Of a DNA stretch of 64,000 bases, positions 51,876-60,639 are shown one piece after another. Below the pieces are notes generated by a model that saw only the letters and a list, made by a program, of their open reading frames with translations, made no database searches and had not been told where the DNA came from. Every line of letters begins with the position of its first letter. Positions within the stretch are counted from its first letter, which is position 1. The position numbers and the translations under genes were made by a program. The DNA comes from CBDFMR01 sp965249765. GTDB taxonomy: Bacteria > Bacteroidota > Bacteroidia > Chitinophagales > Saprospiraceae. The stretch spans positions 744,001 to 808,000 of the forward strand of contig CBDFMR010000005.1 of NCBI GenBank assembly GCA_965249765.1, written 5' to 3'.

Positions 51876-52340
51876 ATGAACTCAACGAACCACAATAAGG
51901 TTTTGCAATACAAATATCAAGATAGTCTATCCCAGGCTTGGTCTTCGGTCGTGGCAAATATCGCGCTATTCGTTATTTTTCTCTTTTCCTCATCTTTTGT
52001 CTACCGCGGTGGATTTTGTTTTGTTGCAGGACTCATCGTTGCTCTTGCGCTGTACAAATATGATTGGTCTAGTAAGACAATTAACTTGTGTATCATCTCC
52101 TTGTATCTGGTGCTCTTTGTTTTTGAGCTATTACTTTGCGGTATCCCAGATCTTCTTCTTCCTTTAGACAGAGGATCTTTCATTGGCAAGGGGTTTTTAC
52201 TTGATGCTTTTGTCGGAATACTTCCGTACTTGTACGTGGGTTGTAGACTATTGTTTGTACTTCCACTATTCCAACTTCACCGTCACGCTAATGGATTTTT
52301 CTCACAAAAAATCACCACGAACTTCCTCCACCCCCACTAA
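51876..52340 (+). CDS. Small hypothetical membrane protein
   Basis: A 154-residue hydrophobic protein with about four predicted transmembrane segments (residues 24-44, 46-63, 70-89, 108-132) and short charged termini. No known family recognised. It stands alone on the plus strand, diverging from the hydrolase-OsmC gene. Its last 29 bases overlap the 3' end of the DUF2207 gene, so its last residues read through the Gly-Ser-rich tail of that gene in antisense. Hydrophobic periodicity supports a real product; expression is uncertain. Confidence 0.5.
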   Translation: MNSTNHNKVLQYKYQDSLSQAWSSVVANIALFVIFLFSSSFVYRGGFCFVAGLIVALALYKYDWSSKTINLCIISLYLVLFVFELLLCGIPDLLLPLDRGSFIGKGFLLDAFVGILPYLYVGCRLLFVLPLFQLHRHANGFFSQKITTNFLHPH

Positions 52341-53979
52341 AGCCACCACCAGAACTTCCTCCACCAAAAGAGCTTGACGAGCTATCAGCTACCGGAGGAG
52401 TGGTCATGCTGCTCTGCATTTTGCTATAGCCTATGTCATTATAACCTACTTGCTCTTCGCCTTCCGAATAGTACCAGTCGGGTGGCTTGATAGATAATGA
52501 TGAAAGAAGCTTTGTAAATTCTTCATCTATTCCAAAAGCCACGATGTAAGGGTATACCTTCTCGATATAACCGAGATCTTCATCAGTAAGGTCGCTAAGC
52601 TGTTGATCATTCATAGAGGATAGAGTTCTTTTAAAATTTATCAATCGATTGTGAAGTCTTTCGCCACGATCCGATTTCTTGGGTGTGACAAATCTTGTGA
52701 TAAATGCTATCAAGCCAAATATTACAAAGCCAATCGCAGTAATAATGTGACCAAAGTATATGAAGATCGCCGCACAGACGAGAGCAAGCGCTGACAAGAG
52801 TATAATTCTCCATCCATGAAACATCTTTATGGCTTGATCATCATATAATCCAGGATCTATACCATTGCTTAGCATAGATTTTGCTTTTGCAAATTTTGAA
52901 AAGAACTTATACTTGAGATCATCTAAGAAAACAAGGTCATCGTCTGCAAATAGATTCTCGAATAGATATTCTTCATAATTAGGACGTTCTCTTGGGATGG
53001 CCTCTATCTTCTCGAGATAGATGTCGTCATCAACGTATTTTACCTTCATAAGGCCTTCTTTTCCCCATTTGGGGAGTAGAGAAAGTAGGTCTCGATCATT
53101 GGCACAACGATCGTAGAATGTTCCCACTTCAGCTGATGTCATATGTTCTGGTGGATGAGTCGTAATCTCCCTAACAAGACTAGAAGCCCTCCTGCCTTTC
53201 CTAAAGAACGCAAAAATTAATGCTCCCAATCCCAAGAGGGGAAGTGGCAACGTGCCTAGTCCTCTGAGCCAATTTCTCTTTTCTGTAACTTTCTCGATAG
53301 GTACTTCAGTACTGATTGCACTTTCAAAAAAATATCCTTTTGGAAACTTGATACCCACCGTCAGTGCTTTCCCTTTACCTAAAGTTGTGAGCGACTTTCC
53401 TTCTATGGTATTTTGATCTTTTTGAGCAATGGTCCCATAAGACGTATTCTCTCCTACATCGCCACTAAAAACCTGGATATCATCAGCCGACAATTGAATG
53501 GCCTTGGGAAGATGGATCACAAAGTTCGCATTTGTGATGTCTGTATCCCATTTAGGACCGATGATTGTCCAGTATAGCTCTTCGTGGTCTTTGAAATGGA
53601 GCAGTCCGTTGTCTGCTTTAAATGAAATCCTATATTCTTGCTTACCGTTTACGTACTTACTTTTATCACCAATCTTGATGATCTTGTTTCCCCTACTCGT
53701 AGACGTTGTATACTTCATGCCTTCTATATCAATGTCGCTGACCTTGATCGATTGTGAGTGAGATCTGAACTTTCCTTGGAGCGGAATTTCCCTGATGATG
53801 CCATGTTTCTTTTCTTTGAACCGGACAGCAATGGTTTCATTCAATAGCATGGAAGCGTCTTCTTTCAGACTCATCTCTACCACATATTTATCAATGACAA
53901 AGGCTTCTTGAGAATGGAGGTAGGGTTGGATCAAGAAGAGAAGAAAAAGAACAGCACATGTCAGTCTACGTAAGAACAT
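52312..53979 (-). CDS. DUF2207 predicted membrane protein
   Basis: A 555-residue protein. A signal peptide (residues 1-24) is followed by an extracytoplasmic DUF2207 beta domain (FVIDKYVVEMSLKEDASMLLNETIAVRFKEKKHGIIREIPLQ). One transmembrane helix lies near 245-263 (LPLPLLGLGALIFAFF), then a cytoplasmic region with LTSAEVG-type winged-helix features. Two more helices (near 396-440) and a terminal low-complexity Gly/Ser tail end in GGGGSSW. The tail resembles those of TPM/DUF2207 families. Role unknown. The neighbour upstream is the IS30 element, whose left end lies 43 bases from its start. Confidence 0.85.
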   Translation of the reverse strand: MFLRRLTCAVLFLLFLIQPYLHSQEAFVIDKYVVEMSLKEDASMLLNETIAVRFKEKKHGIIREIPLQGKFRSHSQSIKVSDIDIEGMKYTTSTSRGNKIIKIGDKSKYVNGKQEYRISFKADNGLLHFKDHEELYWTIIGPKWDTDITNANFVIHLPKAIQLSADDIQVFSGDVGENTSYGTIAQKDQNTIEGKSLTTLGKGKALTVGIKFPKGYFFESAISTEVPIEKVTEKRNWLRGLGTLPLPLLGLGALIFAFFRKGRRASSLVREITTHPPEHMTSAEVGTFYDRCANDRDLLSLLPKWGKEGLMKVKYVDDDIYLEKIEAIPRERPNYEEYLFENLFADDDLVFLDDLKYKFFSKFAKAKSMLSNGIDPGLYDDQAIKMFHGWRIILLSALALVCAAIFIYFGHIITAIGFVIFGLIAFITRFVTPKKSDRGERLHNRLINFKRTLSSMNDQQLSDLTDEDLGYIEKVYPYIVAFGIDEEFTKLLSSLSIKPPDWYYSEGEEQVGYNDIGYSKMQSSMTTPPVADSSSSSFGGGSSGGGFSGGGGSSW

Positions 53980-54023
53980 ATTGTTAATTTTAGCTTGACT
54001 TCATTATTAACTAAACCCTGGAT

Positions 54024-55025
54024 TCAAGTAACAAATGCAACACTTGATTGATTGTCTAATTTGTCAGCAAAAACTTCTTTGGGTGTATTGTACCCAAATC
54101 TTTTTCTAGGTCTGTTATTTAATATGTTTTGAACTTCAATTATACGTTGTTTTGTGATCTTATCAAAGTTGTAATCTTTTGGGAAGTATTGTCTGATAAG
54201 ACCATTTAGGTTTTCATTTGCACCACGTTGCCAACTGTGATAGGGTTTGGCAAAATAGAAGTCTATATTCAGTTTATTTGCAATGTTTTTATGGTTGGCA
54301 AATTCTTTGCCATTGTCAGAGGTGATGGTATGAATAAGAGGCTGCCAATCCTCCAATAATTCTGTTGTTTTGGACTCAATTTCTATAGCTTGCTTACTTA
54401 ATACTTTATCCATTATCAGTATTCCTGTAGCCCGATCATTGATGGTCAATAATGCTTGTTTGTGCTTTTTTCCAATGACTAGGTCGATTTCTAAATCCCC
54501 TATTCTTTCTTTGCTATCCACTATCGGTGGTCTTTGATCTATACCAACTCTGTCCACCAGAATCCCTCTACAGTCCTTACTGTGGCCTCTCTTGCGATAT
54601 CTCTTGCCCCTGTTTCTTAGATGCTGATACAGCTGGCCACCCTTCTTTTTATCTGCCCAGATGAACTGATATATTCTTTCAGTACTGACACAATTAATTT
54701 CTTCTAATTTAGCCCTTCCCGCGATCTGTTCCGGGCTATAGTCCTTATTAAGTAGATCAATAACATAATCCTCAATAGCTTGATTCCAGTGCTTCTTTTT
54801 GGGCTTTGCTATCTGGCGTTCAACCGCTTTTTTATGTGCTAATTCAGCTCTATAAACCTTAGATCTCTGATCAGTGTTTCTTTTTATCTCTCGACTAACT
54901 ACTGACTTGTCTTTTCCAATAAACTCAGCAATCATCGAAATTGACATCTTCTTAGCAAGGCAAATTTCAATATCGTACCTTTGTTTCAGCGTTAAATGAC
55001 CCATTCTTTTTTGAGATTTTTGCAA
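54024..55025 (-). CDS. IS30-family transposase
   Basis: A 333-residue DDE transposase. N-terminal HTH_38-like domain: LTLKQRYDIEICLAKKMSISMIAEFIGKDKSVVSREIKRN. A linker with YSPEQIAGRAKLE and STERIYQFIWADKK follows. The catalytic DDE core has Asp in GDLEIDLVIGKKHKQALLTINDRATG, the second Asp in TITSDNGKEFANH, and Glu in YHSWQRGANENLNGLIRQYFPK. The end RPRKRFGYNTPKEVF is typical of the family. The frame is unbroken, so the element may still be active. Confidence 0.95.
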   Translation of the reverse strand: MQKSQKRMGHLTLKQRYDIEICLAKKMSISMIAEFIGKDKSVVSREIKRNTDQRSKVYRAELAHKKAVERQIAKPKKKHWNQAIEDYVIDLLNKDYSPEQIAGRAKLEEINCVSTERIYQFIWADKKKGGQLYQHLRNRGKRYRKRGHSKDCRGILVDRVGIDQRPPIVDSKERIGDLEIDLVIGKKHKQALLTINDRATGILIMDKVLSKQAIEIESKTTELLEDWQPLIHTITSDNGKEFANHKNIANKLNIDFYFAKPYHSWQRGANENLNGLIRQYFPKDYNFDKITKQRIIEVQNILNNRPRKRFGYNTPKEVFADKLDNQSSVAFVT

Positions 55026-55052
55026 CCCAAAATTAGAATGAAATTTTTCGCC

Positions 55053-55108
55053 GACCAGCCAACAGGCTTTTGGCCTAGGCCAAAAGCCTGTTGGCTGGTC
55101 TTTTTTTT
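55053..55108 (+). terminator. 48-bp perfect palindrome followed by eight T residues, inside the IS30 element
   Basis: Bases 55053-55100 form a perfect palindrome with 24-bp arms, starting GACCAGCCAACAGG and centred on GGCCTAGGCC. It is followed by T8 at 55101-55108 on the plus strand. As RNA it is a very strong rho-independent terminator for plus-strand transcripts leaving the element. On the minus strand it is a long hairpin just before the transposase start and could block read-through transcription or hide the ribosome-binding site. Confidence 0.8.
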
Positions 55109-55199
55109 ACAAACAAGAATACCGTTGCATTAACTACTTGAATTCAAGAACATTAAAGTTAACCACTTGACAAAATATCAGTCTTTCTTAATTTTTCTT

Positions 55200-56475
55200 G
55201 GGTGTATGACAAAATGCAGGATTAAGCTGCAAGTTTGATCAAATCGTCGATGATATTCCAAGCACAGCTCTTTTGATAGCATCTCAAATTGGCAATTGCC
55301 TGAGCTCCTTTTATTGACCATTTCTGACCTGAGAGTTTGAGTCTTTGTTGTATCACATTTCGATGGGCGGCCTCTATAGATCCTCAACCTATCAATAAAC
55401 CTTTGTCTTTGTATGTTTTGTAAAGCATCCGATCTTCATGTTGTTCATAGTAATTGATGGCTATTTGTTTAGCCTTTCTTGCTTGCTGACTCTTGGATCT
55501 TATATTTTTGATATTGGAGATCACTTTCAAGACTTCATCATCAAGCAGCAAGTCCTTTTGCTGGTCAAGCCATAGTTTTCTTTTTTGTTCATCACCCATA
55601 TTGGTGTTTGGCTAAGTCTTCTATTTTCTCTACGGCATGGTAATAATCAAGAATCTGGATGGCTCCTGGGTAGTTGTCTTCCACCCACCGCCATATCCAT
55701 TTGGCACCATCTGCTACAAATACCTTTGGGTTAGTTATCATTGATAAATGCCTTTCTACCTTGGGTAAAAAATCGTCAACACTCCCTAAGTGACTGACGT
55801 ATACTGTATCAACTATCTCTTTTCTATTGACCTGAATATCAATGTTTTGACTCTCGTGAAATACACATGCCAGCTTATTCTCCTTCCACTTTTCTTCTCT
55901 AGTGAAAAGCATGCAAGCATCGACCATCACATAGGTGTGTTCATCCTTGTCTTTGGATGGTACAAGTTGGGGCATATACTCCGTATGGTTCGCTTGTACT
56001 ATAGGGTCTATCTGTGCTCCATACCACTCGCTTACTCTCTGAAATTGCTTAGCACTCAAGTCAATGCCCAATAGTCTCTCTAGTATTTGAGAAGCATCCT
56101 CAAATACAGACCCCTGTGATAATAAGCATATCAAAGACTGCATATACATGCTCATCTTAAATGCCTGATGTTGTAACAAATGATCCTTCTTTAGATCAAT
56201 GCGCCCAAATATGGTCAATACTTTTTTTTTGCATTACGATCCTTGGGCAACTTGCCGCGGCTATTGGTTAACATACTTCGCCCTATTCGCAAGGTTCGCT
56301 CAAATAAATCCTTCTCATACTCATAGGCATCCGTCATCTTAGGTTCTATCTCCAGCCATGCATCTACTTCTGCTTCTACTGTTCTCAGGATGGACTGCTT
56401 TATTTGTTCTTTGTCCATGTCCTGTTAGGTTTTGGTTTTATCTATAACGTTGTATCTGCATTTTGTCATTCACCC
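55200..56475. mobile_element. Dead ISKra4-like insertion sequence
   Basis: A 1276-bp element with 20-bp inverted repeats differing at one base: GGGTGTATGACAAAATGCAG at 55200-55219 and the inverse of GGGTGAATGACAAAATGCAG at 56456-56475. It encloses one broken transposase gene. The GGG-start ends and the transposase C-terminal pattern suggest ISKra4; ISLre2-like relatives cannot be excluded. It lies 56 bp from the IS30 right end. No target duplication seen. Confidence 0.8.
55222..56418 (-). pseudogene. ISKra4-like transposase, broken in three places
   Basis: Pieces in order: MDKEQIKQSILRTVEAEVDAWL...LPKDRNAKKK (56418-56231). After an A9 run the frame moves to LTIFGRIDLKKDHLL...VFVADGAKWIWRWVEDNYPGAIQILDYYHAVEKIEDLAKHQYG. 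A second shift (GGG at 55600-55606) leads to DEQKRKLWLDQQ...YKDKGLLIG, then an in-frame TGA, and GSIEAAHRNVIQQRLKLSGQKWSIKGAQAIANLRCYQKS to TAA 55222-55224. The DGAKWIW and LDYYHAVE blocks carry DDE-type acidic residues. The first shift lies on an A-AAA-AAG slippery site and might be programmed; the other two are true lesions. Confidence 0.85.
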
Positions 56476-56525
56476 TATAAGATTATTAATGGACATGGAT
56501 ATAAAATAATAAGTACTTTTAGCCC

Positions 56526-57641
56526 ATGAAATTTAGTGTTTCTTCAACCGATTTATTGAAAAAATTGCAATTAGCAAGTGGTGCTATTAGTCCCAATCCT
56601 GTATTGCCAATTTTAGAGGATTTTTTATTTGAGTTAGATGACAAGAGCCTAACTGTTGTAGCTACTAACCTAGAGACATCTATTATAACTAAGGTCGATG
56701 TGTCTTCAGAGGAAGGTGGTAGATTGGCGGTACCGGCTAGAATTCTTCTCGACACCCTCAAAGCATTACCTGAGCAACCGATAAGTTTTGTGGCAGATGT
56801 CGAATCTGGAAACATTGAAGTGACATCAGCGTATGGTAAGTATAAGTTGGCTGGTGAGAATGCGGAGGACTTCCCTGAAATACCCATGGTAGAAAACGCA
56901 GAATCCATTGGAGTAGACAGCATAGCCTTGATCAATGCCATCAACAGCACCGTTTTTGCAACAAGTACTGACGAGCTCAGGCTTGCAATGACGGGTGTAT
57001 ATTTTCAGGTTGACTTCAACAAGGTCATATTTGTAGCTACGGATGCTCATAAGCTTGTAAAGTATACCTACAATAATATTGAAAGCGAAATAACCGCATC
57101 ATTCATCGCTCCTAAGAAAGGCCTTCATTTACTTAAGAATGCGCTCGACGAAAATGGATCTGTAAAAATGTCATTCAATAAAAACAACGTCTTTTTCTCG
57201 GCAGAAAATCTTGACATTGTCTGTAGATTAGTTGACGCCAAGTATCCTGATTACAATGCGGTCATTCCTGTTAATAATCCCAACATGCTTGCCGTCAATA
57301 GAATGGATCTTCTCAACTCATTGAGACGTATTTCTATATATGCCAATAAGACAACCAATCAGGTAGTTCTAAACATTGCAGATGCATCCCTGACAATTTC
57401 GGCTCAGGATCTTGATTTTTCAAATGAGGCTACGGAACAGTTGTCTTGCCAGTACCAAGGCGATCCGATGACCATAGGGTTTAATGCTAAGTTCTTGATA
57501 GAGATGCTTTCAGTACTAGAATCTGATGAAGTGAGATTTGAATTATCAACACCGAACAAAGCAGGTATTTTGGTCCCAGCCGATGCCAATGATCACGAGA
57601 GCTTACTTATGCTAGTCATGCCCGTGATGATGAGTAATTAA
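56526..57641 (+). CDS. dnaN: DNA polymerase III beta subunit (sliding clamp)
   Basis: A 371-residue clamp protein: MKFSVSSTDLLKKLQLASGAISPNPVLPILEDFLFELDDKSLTVVATNLE, GKYKLAGENAEDFPEIP, FATSTDELRLAMTGVYFQ and the C-terminus LMLVMPVMM typical of the family. It tethers Pol III to DNA. It is separated from the dead IS by 50 bases, in which TACTTTTA (56513-56520) is a poor -7 candidate. nadD follows after 5 bases. Confidence 0.97.
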   Translation: MKFSVSSTDLLKKLQLASGAISPNPVLPILEDFLFELDDKSLTVVATNLETSIITKVDVSSEEGGRLAVPARILLDTLKALPEQPISFVADVESGNIEVTSAYGKYKLAGENAEDFPEIPMVENAESIGVDSIALINAINSTVFATSTDELRLAMTGVYFQVDFNKVIFVATDAHKLVKYTYNNIESEITASFIAPKKGLHLLKNALDENGSVKMSFNKNNVFFSAENLDIVCRLVDAKYPDYNAVIPVNNPNMLAVNRMDLLNSLRRISIYANKTTNQVVLNIADASLTISAQDLDFSNEATEQLSCQYQGDPMTIGFNAKFLIEMLSVLESDEVRFELSTPNKAGILVPADANDHESLLMLVMPVMMSN

Positions 57642-57646
57642 TCCTT

Positions 57647-58231
57647 ATGAATGTAGGACTGTTTTTCGGTTCGTTTAATCCTATCCATAATGGTCACTTG
57701 ATCATTGCTAATCACTTGATTAATTATACAAAGCTAGATCAGGTATGGATGGTGGTCTCGCCACATAATCCGTTGAAAGACAAGAAGTCGCTGGCAAAAG
57801 ACTATGATCGTCTCCATTTGGTCAATCTTGGCATAGGGGACAACACCTACATCAAAGCATGTGATACAGAGTTTTATATGCCTAAGCCATCATATACAAT
57901 AGATACGCTGACTTATCTGAAAGAAAAACATCCAGACAAATCCTTGTACCTGATCATGGGTGGCGACAATCTGGCCTCATTGCATAAGTGGAAGAACTAT
58001 GAGAAGATATTGAGCGACCATTTCATTTATGTATACAAGCGACCAAGCAATGAACTTGGACAATTTGAACGCCACGAGAATATCAAAATAGTGGAAGCAC
58101 CCCTTCTTCAGATTTCTGCGAGCTTTATCAGGAAATGCATTGCTGAAAATAAGTCAATAAGGTATTTGGTCCCAGAGAAAGTTTTTCATTATCTGGAAGA
58201 AACACATATTTATAAAAACTTGTCGGTTTAA
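57647..58231 (+). CDS. nadD: Nicotinate-nucleotide adenylyltransferase
   Basis: Adenylates nicotinate mononucleotide in NAD synthesis. A 194-residue protein with GLFFGSFNPIHNGHLIIANHL (the GxFxPxHxGH site, residues 4-24), YLIMGGDNLASLHKWKNYEKI and the ISASFIRKCI motif (variant of ISST-x-IR). Length is normal. Follows dnaN by 5 bases, an arrangement seen in other Bacteroidota. Confidence 0.95.
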   Translation: MNVGLFFGSFNPIHNGHLIIANHLINYTKLDQVWMVVSPHNPLKDKKSLAKDYDRLHLVNLGIGDNTYIKACDTEFYMPKPSYTIDTLTYLKEKHPDKSLYLIMGGDNLASLHKWKNYEKILSDHFIYVYKRPSNELGQFERHENIKIVEAPLLQISASFIRKCIAENKSIRYLVPEKVFHYLEETHIYKNLSV

Positions 58232-58323
58232 ATACTTAAGAGTCTTCAAAGAACAATATTGTGTATAAATATGTGTTATGGTGAGATGACAATTACAGCA
58301 AATTGAATAGGATAAGTAACAAT

Positions 58324-60639
58324 ATGAACAAACTACTTGCCATTGGGATGGTCATGGTTTTTACAACTATGGTTGCAGCCCAAAGCAACATTGCCATTGG
58401 AGAATGGAAATCTTACTTACCCTATCAAAGTGGAGTGAGACTTACGGAGAGTCCGGATAAGGTGATATACGCAACCAAAGAAGCGATCATGACCATTGAT
58501 AAGACAAATGACGAGTATAACTTCTTATCGAAAGTGGAGGGCCTTAGTGATGTGGGGATTCAAGAAATAGAATATGATCTTATTCATAATCAGTTGATCA
58601 TTGCTTACACCAATAGTAATATAGATATCGTGGATGGCAATGATGTCATCAACCGATCGGATATAAAGAACAACCTTAATTTTCCCGATAGATCAATCAA
58701 TGACATCATCATCAAGGATGAAAAATGGGCATATCTGGCAACTGCGTTTGGTATTGTTCAGTTTGACTTGATTAATTATGAATTTGGCTTTACAACTATT
58801 ACGGACGTAGAGGTCAATGCACTTTCGTATAACGACAATTACATTTTCGCTGCTACGGATGATGGGCTATATCGAGGTGAGGTCACATCTGGTATTAATC
58901 TAGGGGACTTCGGCAATTGGGAGATTATGGGTGAGGGGACAGGACTTCCAAGCCTATCTTTAATAACGGACACAGAATGGTTTGATGGTAAGCTCTATGT
59001 ATCTGTCGATACGATTCTCTACTCTTCTGAGGATAATTTGACTTTTGATTCTATAGCAACGACGCCTACTGGCTTTGATCCGGTATATCTTACTTCCGGA
59101 CATCAGTACCTCATGTGGGGTTCTAAGGATCCATTCGTTGAAAGTGAAATATTGTTTCTTGCGATGGACGGCACACAGGAATGGGGTCAGAGTGGATGCC
59201 CCAATAGAACCACTGCAATCCTCGAGGATAACAATGGTAATATATGGTATGGCGATGAATGGAATGAGTTAAGGAGAAGCGATGGACCACACGATCCTTG
59301 TATACGATTTACAACAAGCACGATCAACGGCAATAGCATTTCTGAGATAGCTTTTGAAGACAATGTTGTCTATGGCGCTACTGGTGGGGTCTCAGAGATA
59401 TTTACAGTACAGGCAAATAGAGACGGATTTTATATTCTTAAAGACAAAGACTGGTCATTTATAAATGAGCAGAATCATCAAGGTATTCGTAATAGTAACT
59501 TTATCAATTTTTACACAATCCTACCTGATCCTGCAACTGATAAATTGTTTATAGGAAGCTATGGAGCTGGACTAATGGAGTATAATACAACTACCCAGGA
59601 GTCTCAGTTTTTTACAGTAGACAATTCATCATTACAAAAGACTCTAGGGGATTCTCATACGACAAGAGTTTCCGGTTTGGCGTGGGATGACGGTGACTTG
59701 TGGATCTCAAATTTTGGAGCGCCAGAACCCATTTCTGTTTTTACAGCCGATGAGACATGGCATTCCTTCAATGTTCCGGGAAGCAAATACCTTGCACAAG
59801 TTATTGTTGATCAGAATGGATACAAGTGGTTCATGATCGTGGGAAGTGCCGGAGGAGTACTCGTTTATGATGACAATGGTACTGTCCAGAATCCTACGGA
59901 TGACAGACCTCCACGTATCATCAGCACCGGCAACAGCGAACTCAATTCTAATATTGTCAATTGCCTAGCCATGGATCACAATGGAGATGTATGGGTGGGG
60001 ACCATTGAAGGACCTGTCGTATTTGATTGTGGTGGCTCGGTCTTTGAGTCAGACTGTCGAGGATCTAAGAGATTGGTGCTGCAAGATAGCATTGCTGCCT
60101 TCCTACTAGAAACTGAGGAAATAAAAACAATTGCCATTGATGGGGCTAACAGGAAGTGGTTTGGAACGCGGAATGGGATTTTTGTTCAATCTCCAAGTGG
60201 TGAAGAGCAGATAGCACATTATAGCGTAGACAATTCTCCATTATTTGACAACAACATTATCGACATGAACTTTAATGATATATCAGGAGAGATGTTTATC
60301 TCCTCTGAAAAGGGACTGCAATCGATAAGGACTGAAACATTAGGTTCTAAAGTAAATAGACATGAAGAACCCGTCTATGCTTTCCCCAACCCAGTGAGAC
60401 CTGACTATAAGGGACCTATTGCCATCAAAGGACTGGCCCGTGATGCAGATGTCAAAATCACCGATATAGGAGGAAAATTGATTTATGAAACCACAGCCCT
60501 AGGAGGACAAGCGATCTGGGATGGCAATGATTATAATGGACAAAGAGCAGCATCAGGAGTATATTTAGTGTTTAGTGCTGGTGCCAGTAGTTTCGATACG
60601 CCCGATTCATTTGTAACCAAGATTTTGATAATCAACTAG
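58324..60639 (+). CDS. porZ: Type IX secretion system protein PorZ
   Basis: About 771 residues from ATG 58324, which starts the signal peptide MNKLLAIGMVMVFTTMVAAQ; an upstream TTG at 58303 is unlikely. The mature protein begins IAIGEWKSYLPYQSG. It has two beta-propeller regions of two-component-regulator type (repeats such as DNNGNIWYGDEWNELRR, DQNGYKWFMI, DHNGDVWVGTIEGPVVFD, NRKWFGTRNGIFV). A C-terminal sorting-like domain closes it (YAFPNPVRP...GGKLIYETTALGGQAIWDGNDYNGQRAASGVYLVF). PorZ is part of the PorU-PorV-PorQ-PorZ attachment complex and presents anionic LPS to the sortase. It overlaps bshA convergently by 8 bases. Confidence 0.93.
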   Translation: MNKLLAIGMVMVFTTMVAAQSNIAIGEWKSYLPYQSGVRLTESPDKVIYATKEAIMTIDKTNDEYNFLSKVEGLSDVGIQEIEYDLIHNQLIIAYTNSNIDIVDGNDVINRSDIKNNLNFPDRSINDIIIKDEKWAYLATAFGIVQFDLINYEFGFTTITDVEVNALSYNDNYIFAATDDGLYRGEVTSGINLGDFGNWEIMGEGTGLPSLSLITDTEWFDGKLYVSVDTILYSSEDNLTFDSIATTPTGFDPVYLTSGHQYLMWGSKDPFVESEILFLAMDGTQEWGQSGCPNRTTAILEDNNGNIWYGDEWNELRRSDGPHDPCIRFTTSTINGNSISEIAFEDNVVYGATGGVSEIFTVQANRDGFYILKDKDWSFINEQNHQGIRNSNFINFYTILPDPATDKLFIGSYGAGLMEYNTTTQESQFFTVDNSSLQKTLGDSHTTRVSGLAWDDGDLWISNFGAPEPISVFTADETWHSFNVPGSKYLAQVIVDQNGYKWFMIVGSAGGVLVYDDNGTVQNPTDDRPPRIISTGNSELNSNIVNCLAMDHNGDVWVGTIEGPVVFDCGGSVFESDCRGSKRLVLQDSIAAFLLETEEIKTIAIDGANRKWFGTRNGIFVQSPSGEEQIAHYSVDNSPLFDNNIIDMNFNDISGEMFISSEKGLQSIRTETLGSKVNRHEEPVYAFPNPVRPDYKGPIAIKGLARDADVKITDIGGKLIYETTALGGQAIWDGNDYNGQRAASGVYLVFSAGASSFDTPDSFVTKILIIN

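Larger units (their letters stand above)
54022..55143. mobile_element. IS30-family insertion sequence, apparently intact
   Basis: About 1122 bp bounded by imperfect inverted repeats: ATTCAAGTAACAAATGCAAC at 54022-54041 and, inverted, ATTCAAGTAGTTAATGCAAC at 55124-55143 (17 of 20 identical). It carries one intact transposase gene on the minus strand and an unusual 48-bp perfect palindrome between the gene and the right repeat. The left repeat supplies the transposase stop codon. No convincing target duplication was seen. Confidence 0.85.

Noticed and set aside
54000..55160. Target-site duplication of the IS30 element
   Set aside because: Flanking bases at 54019-54021 and 55144-55146 do not match convincingly.
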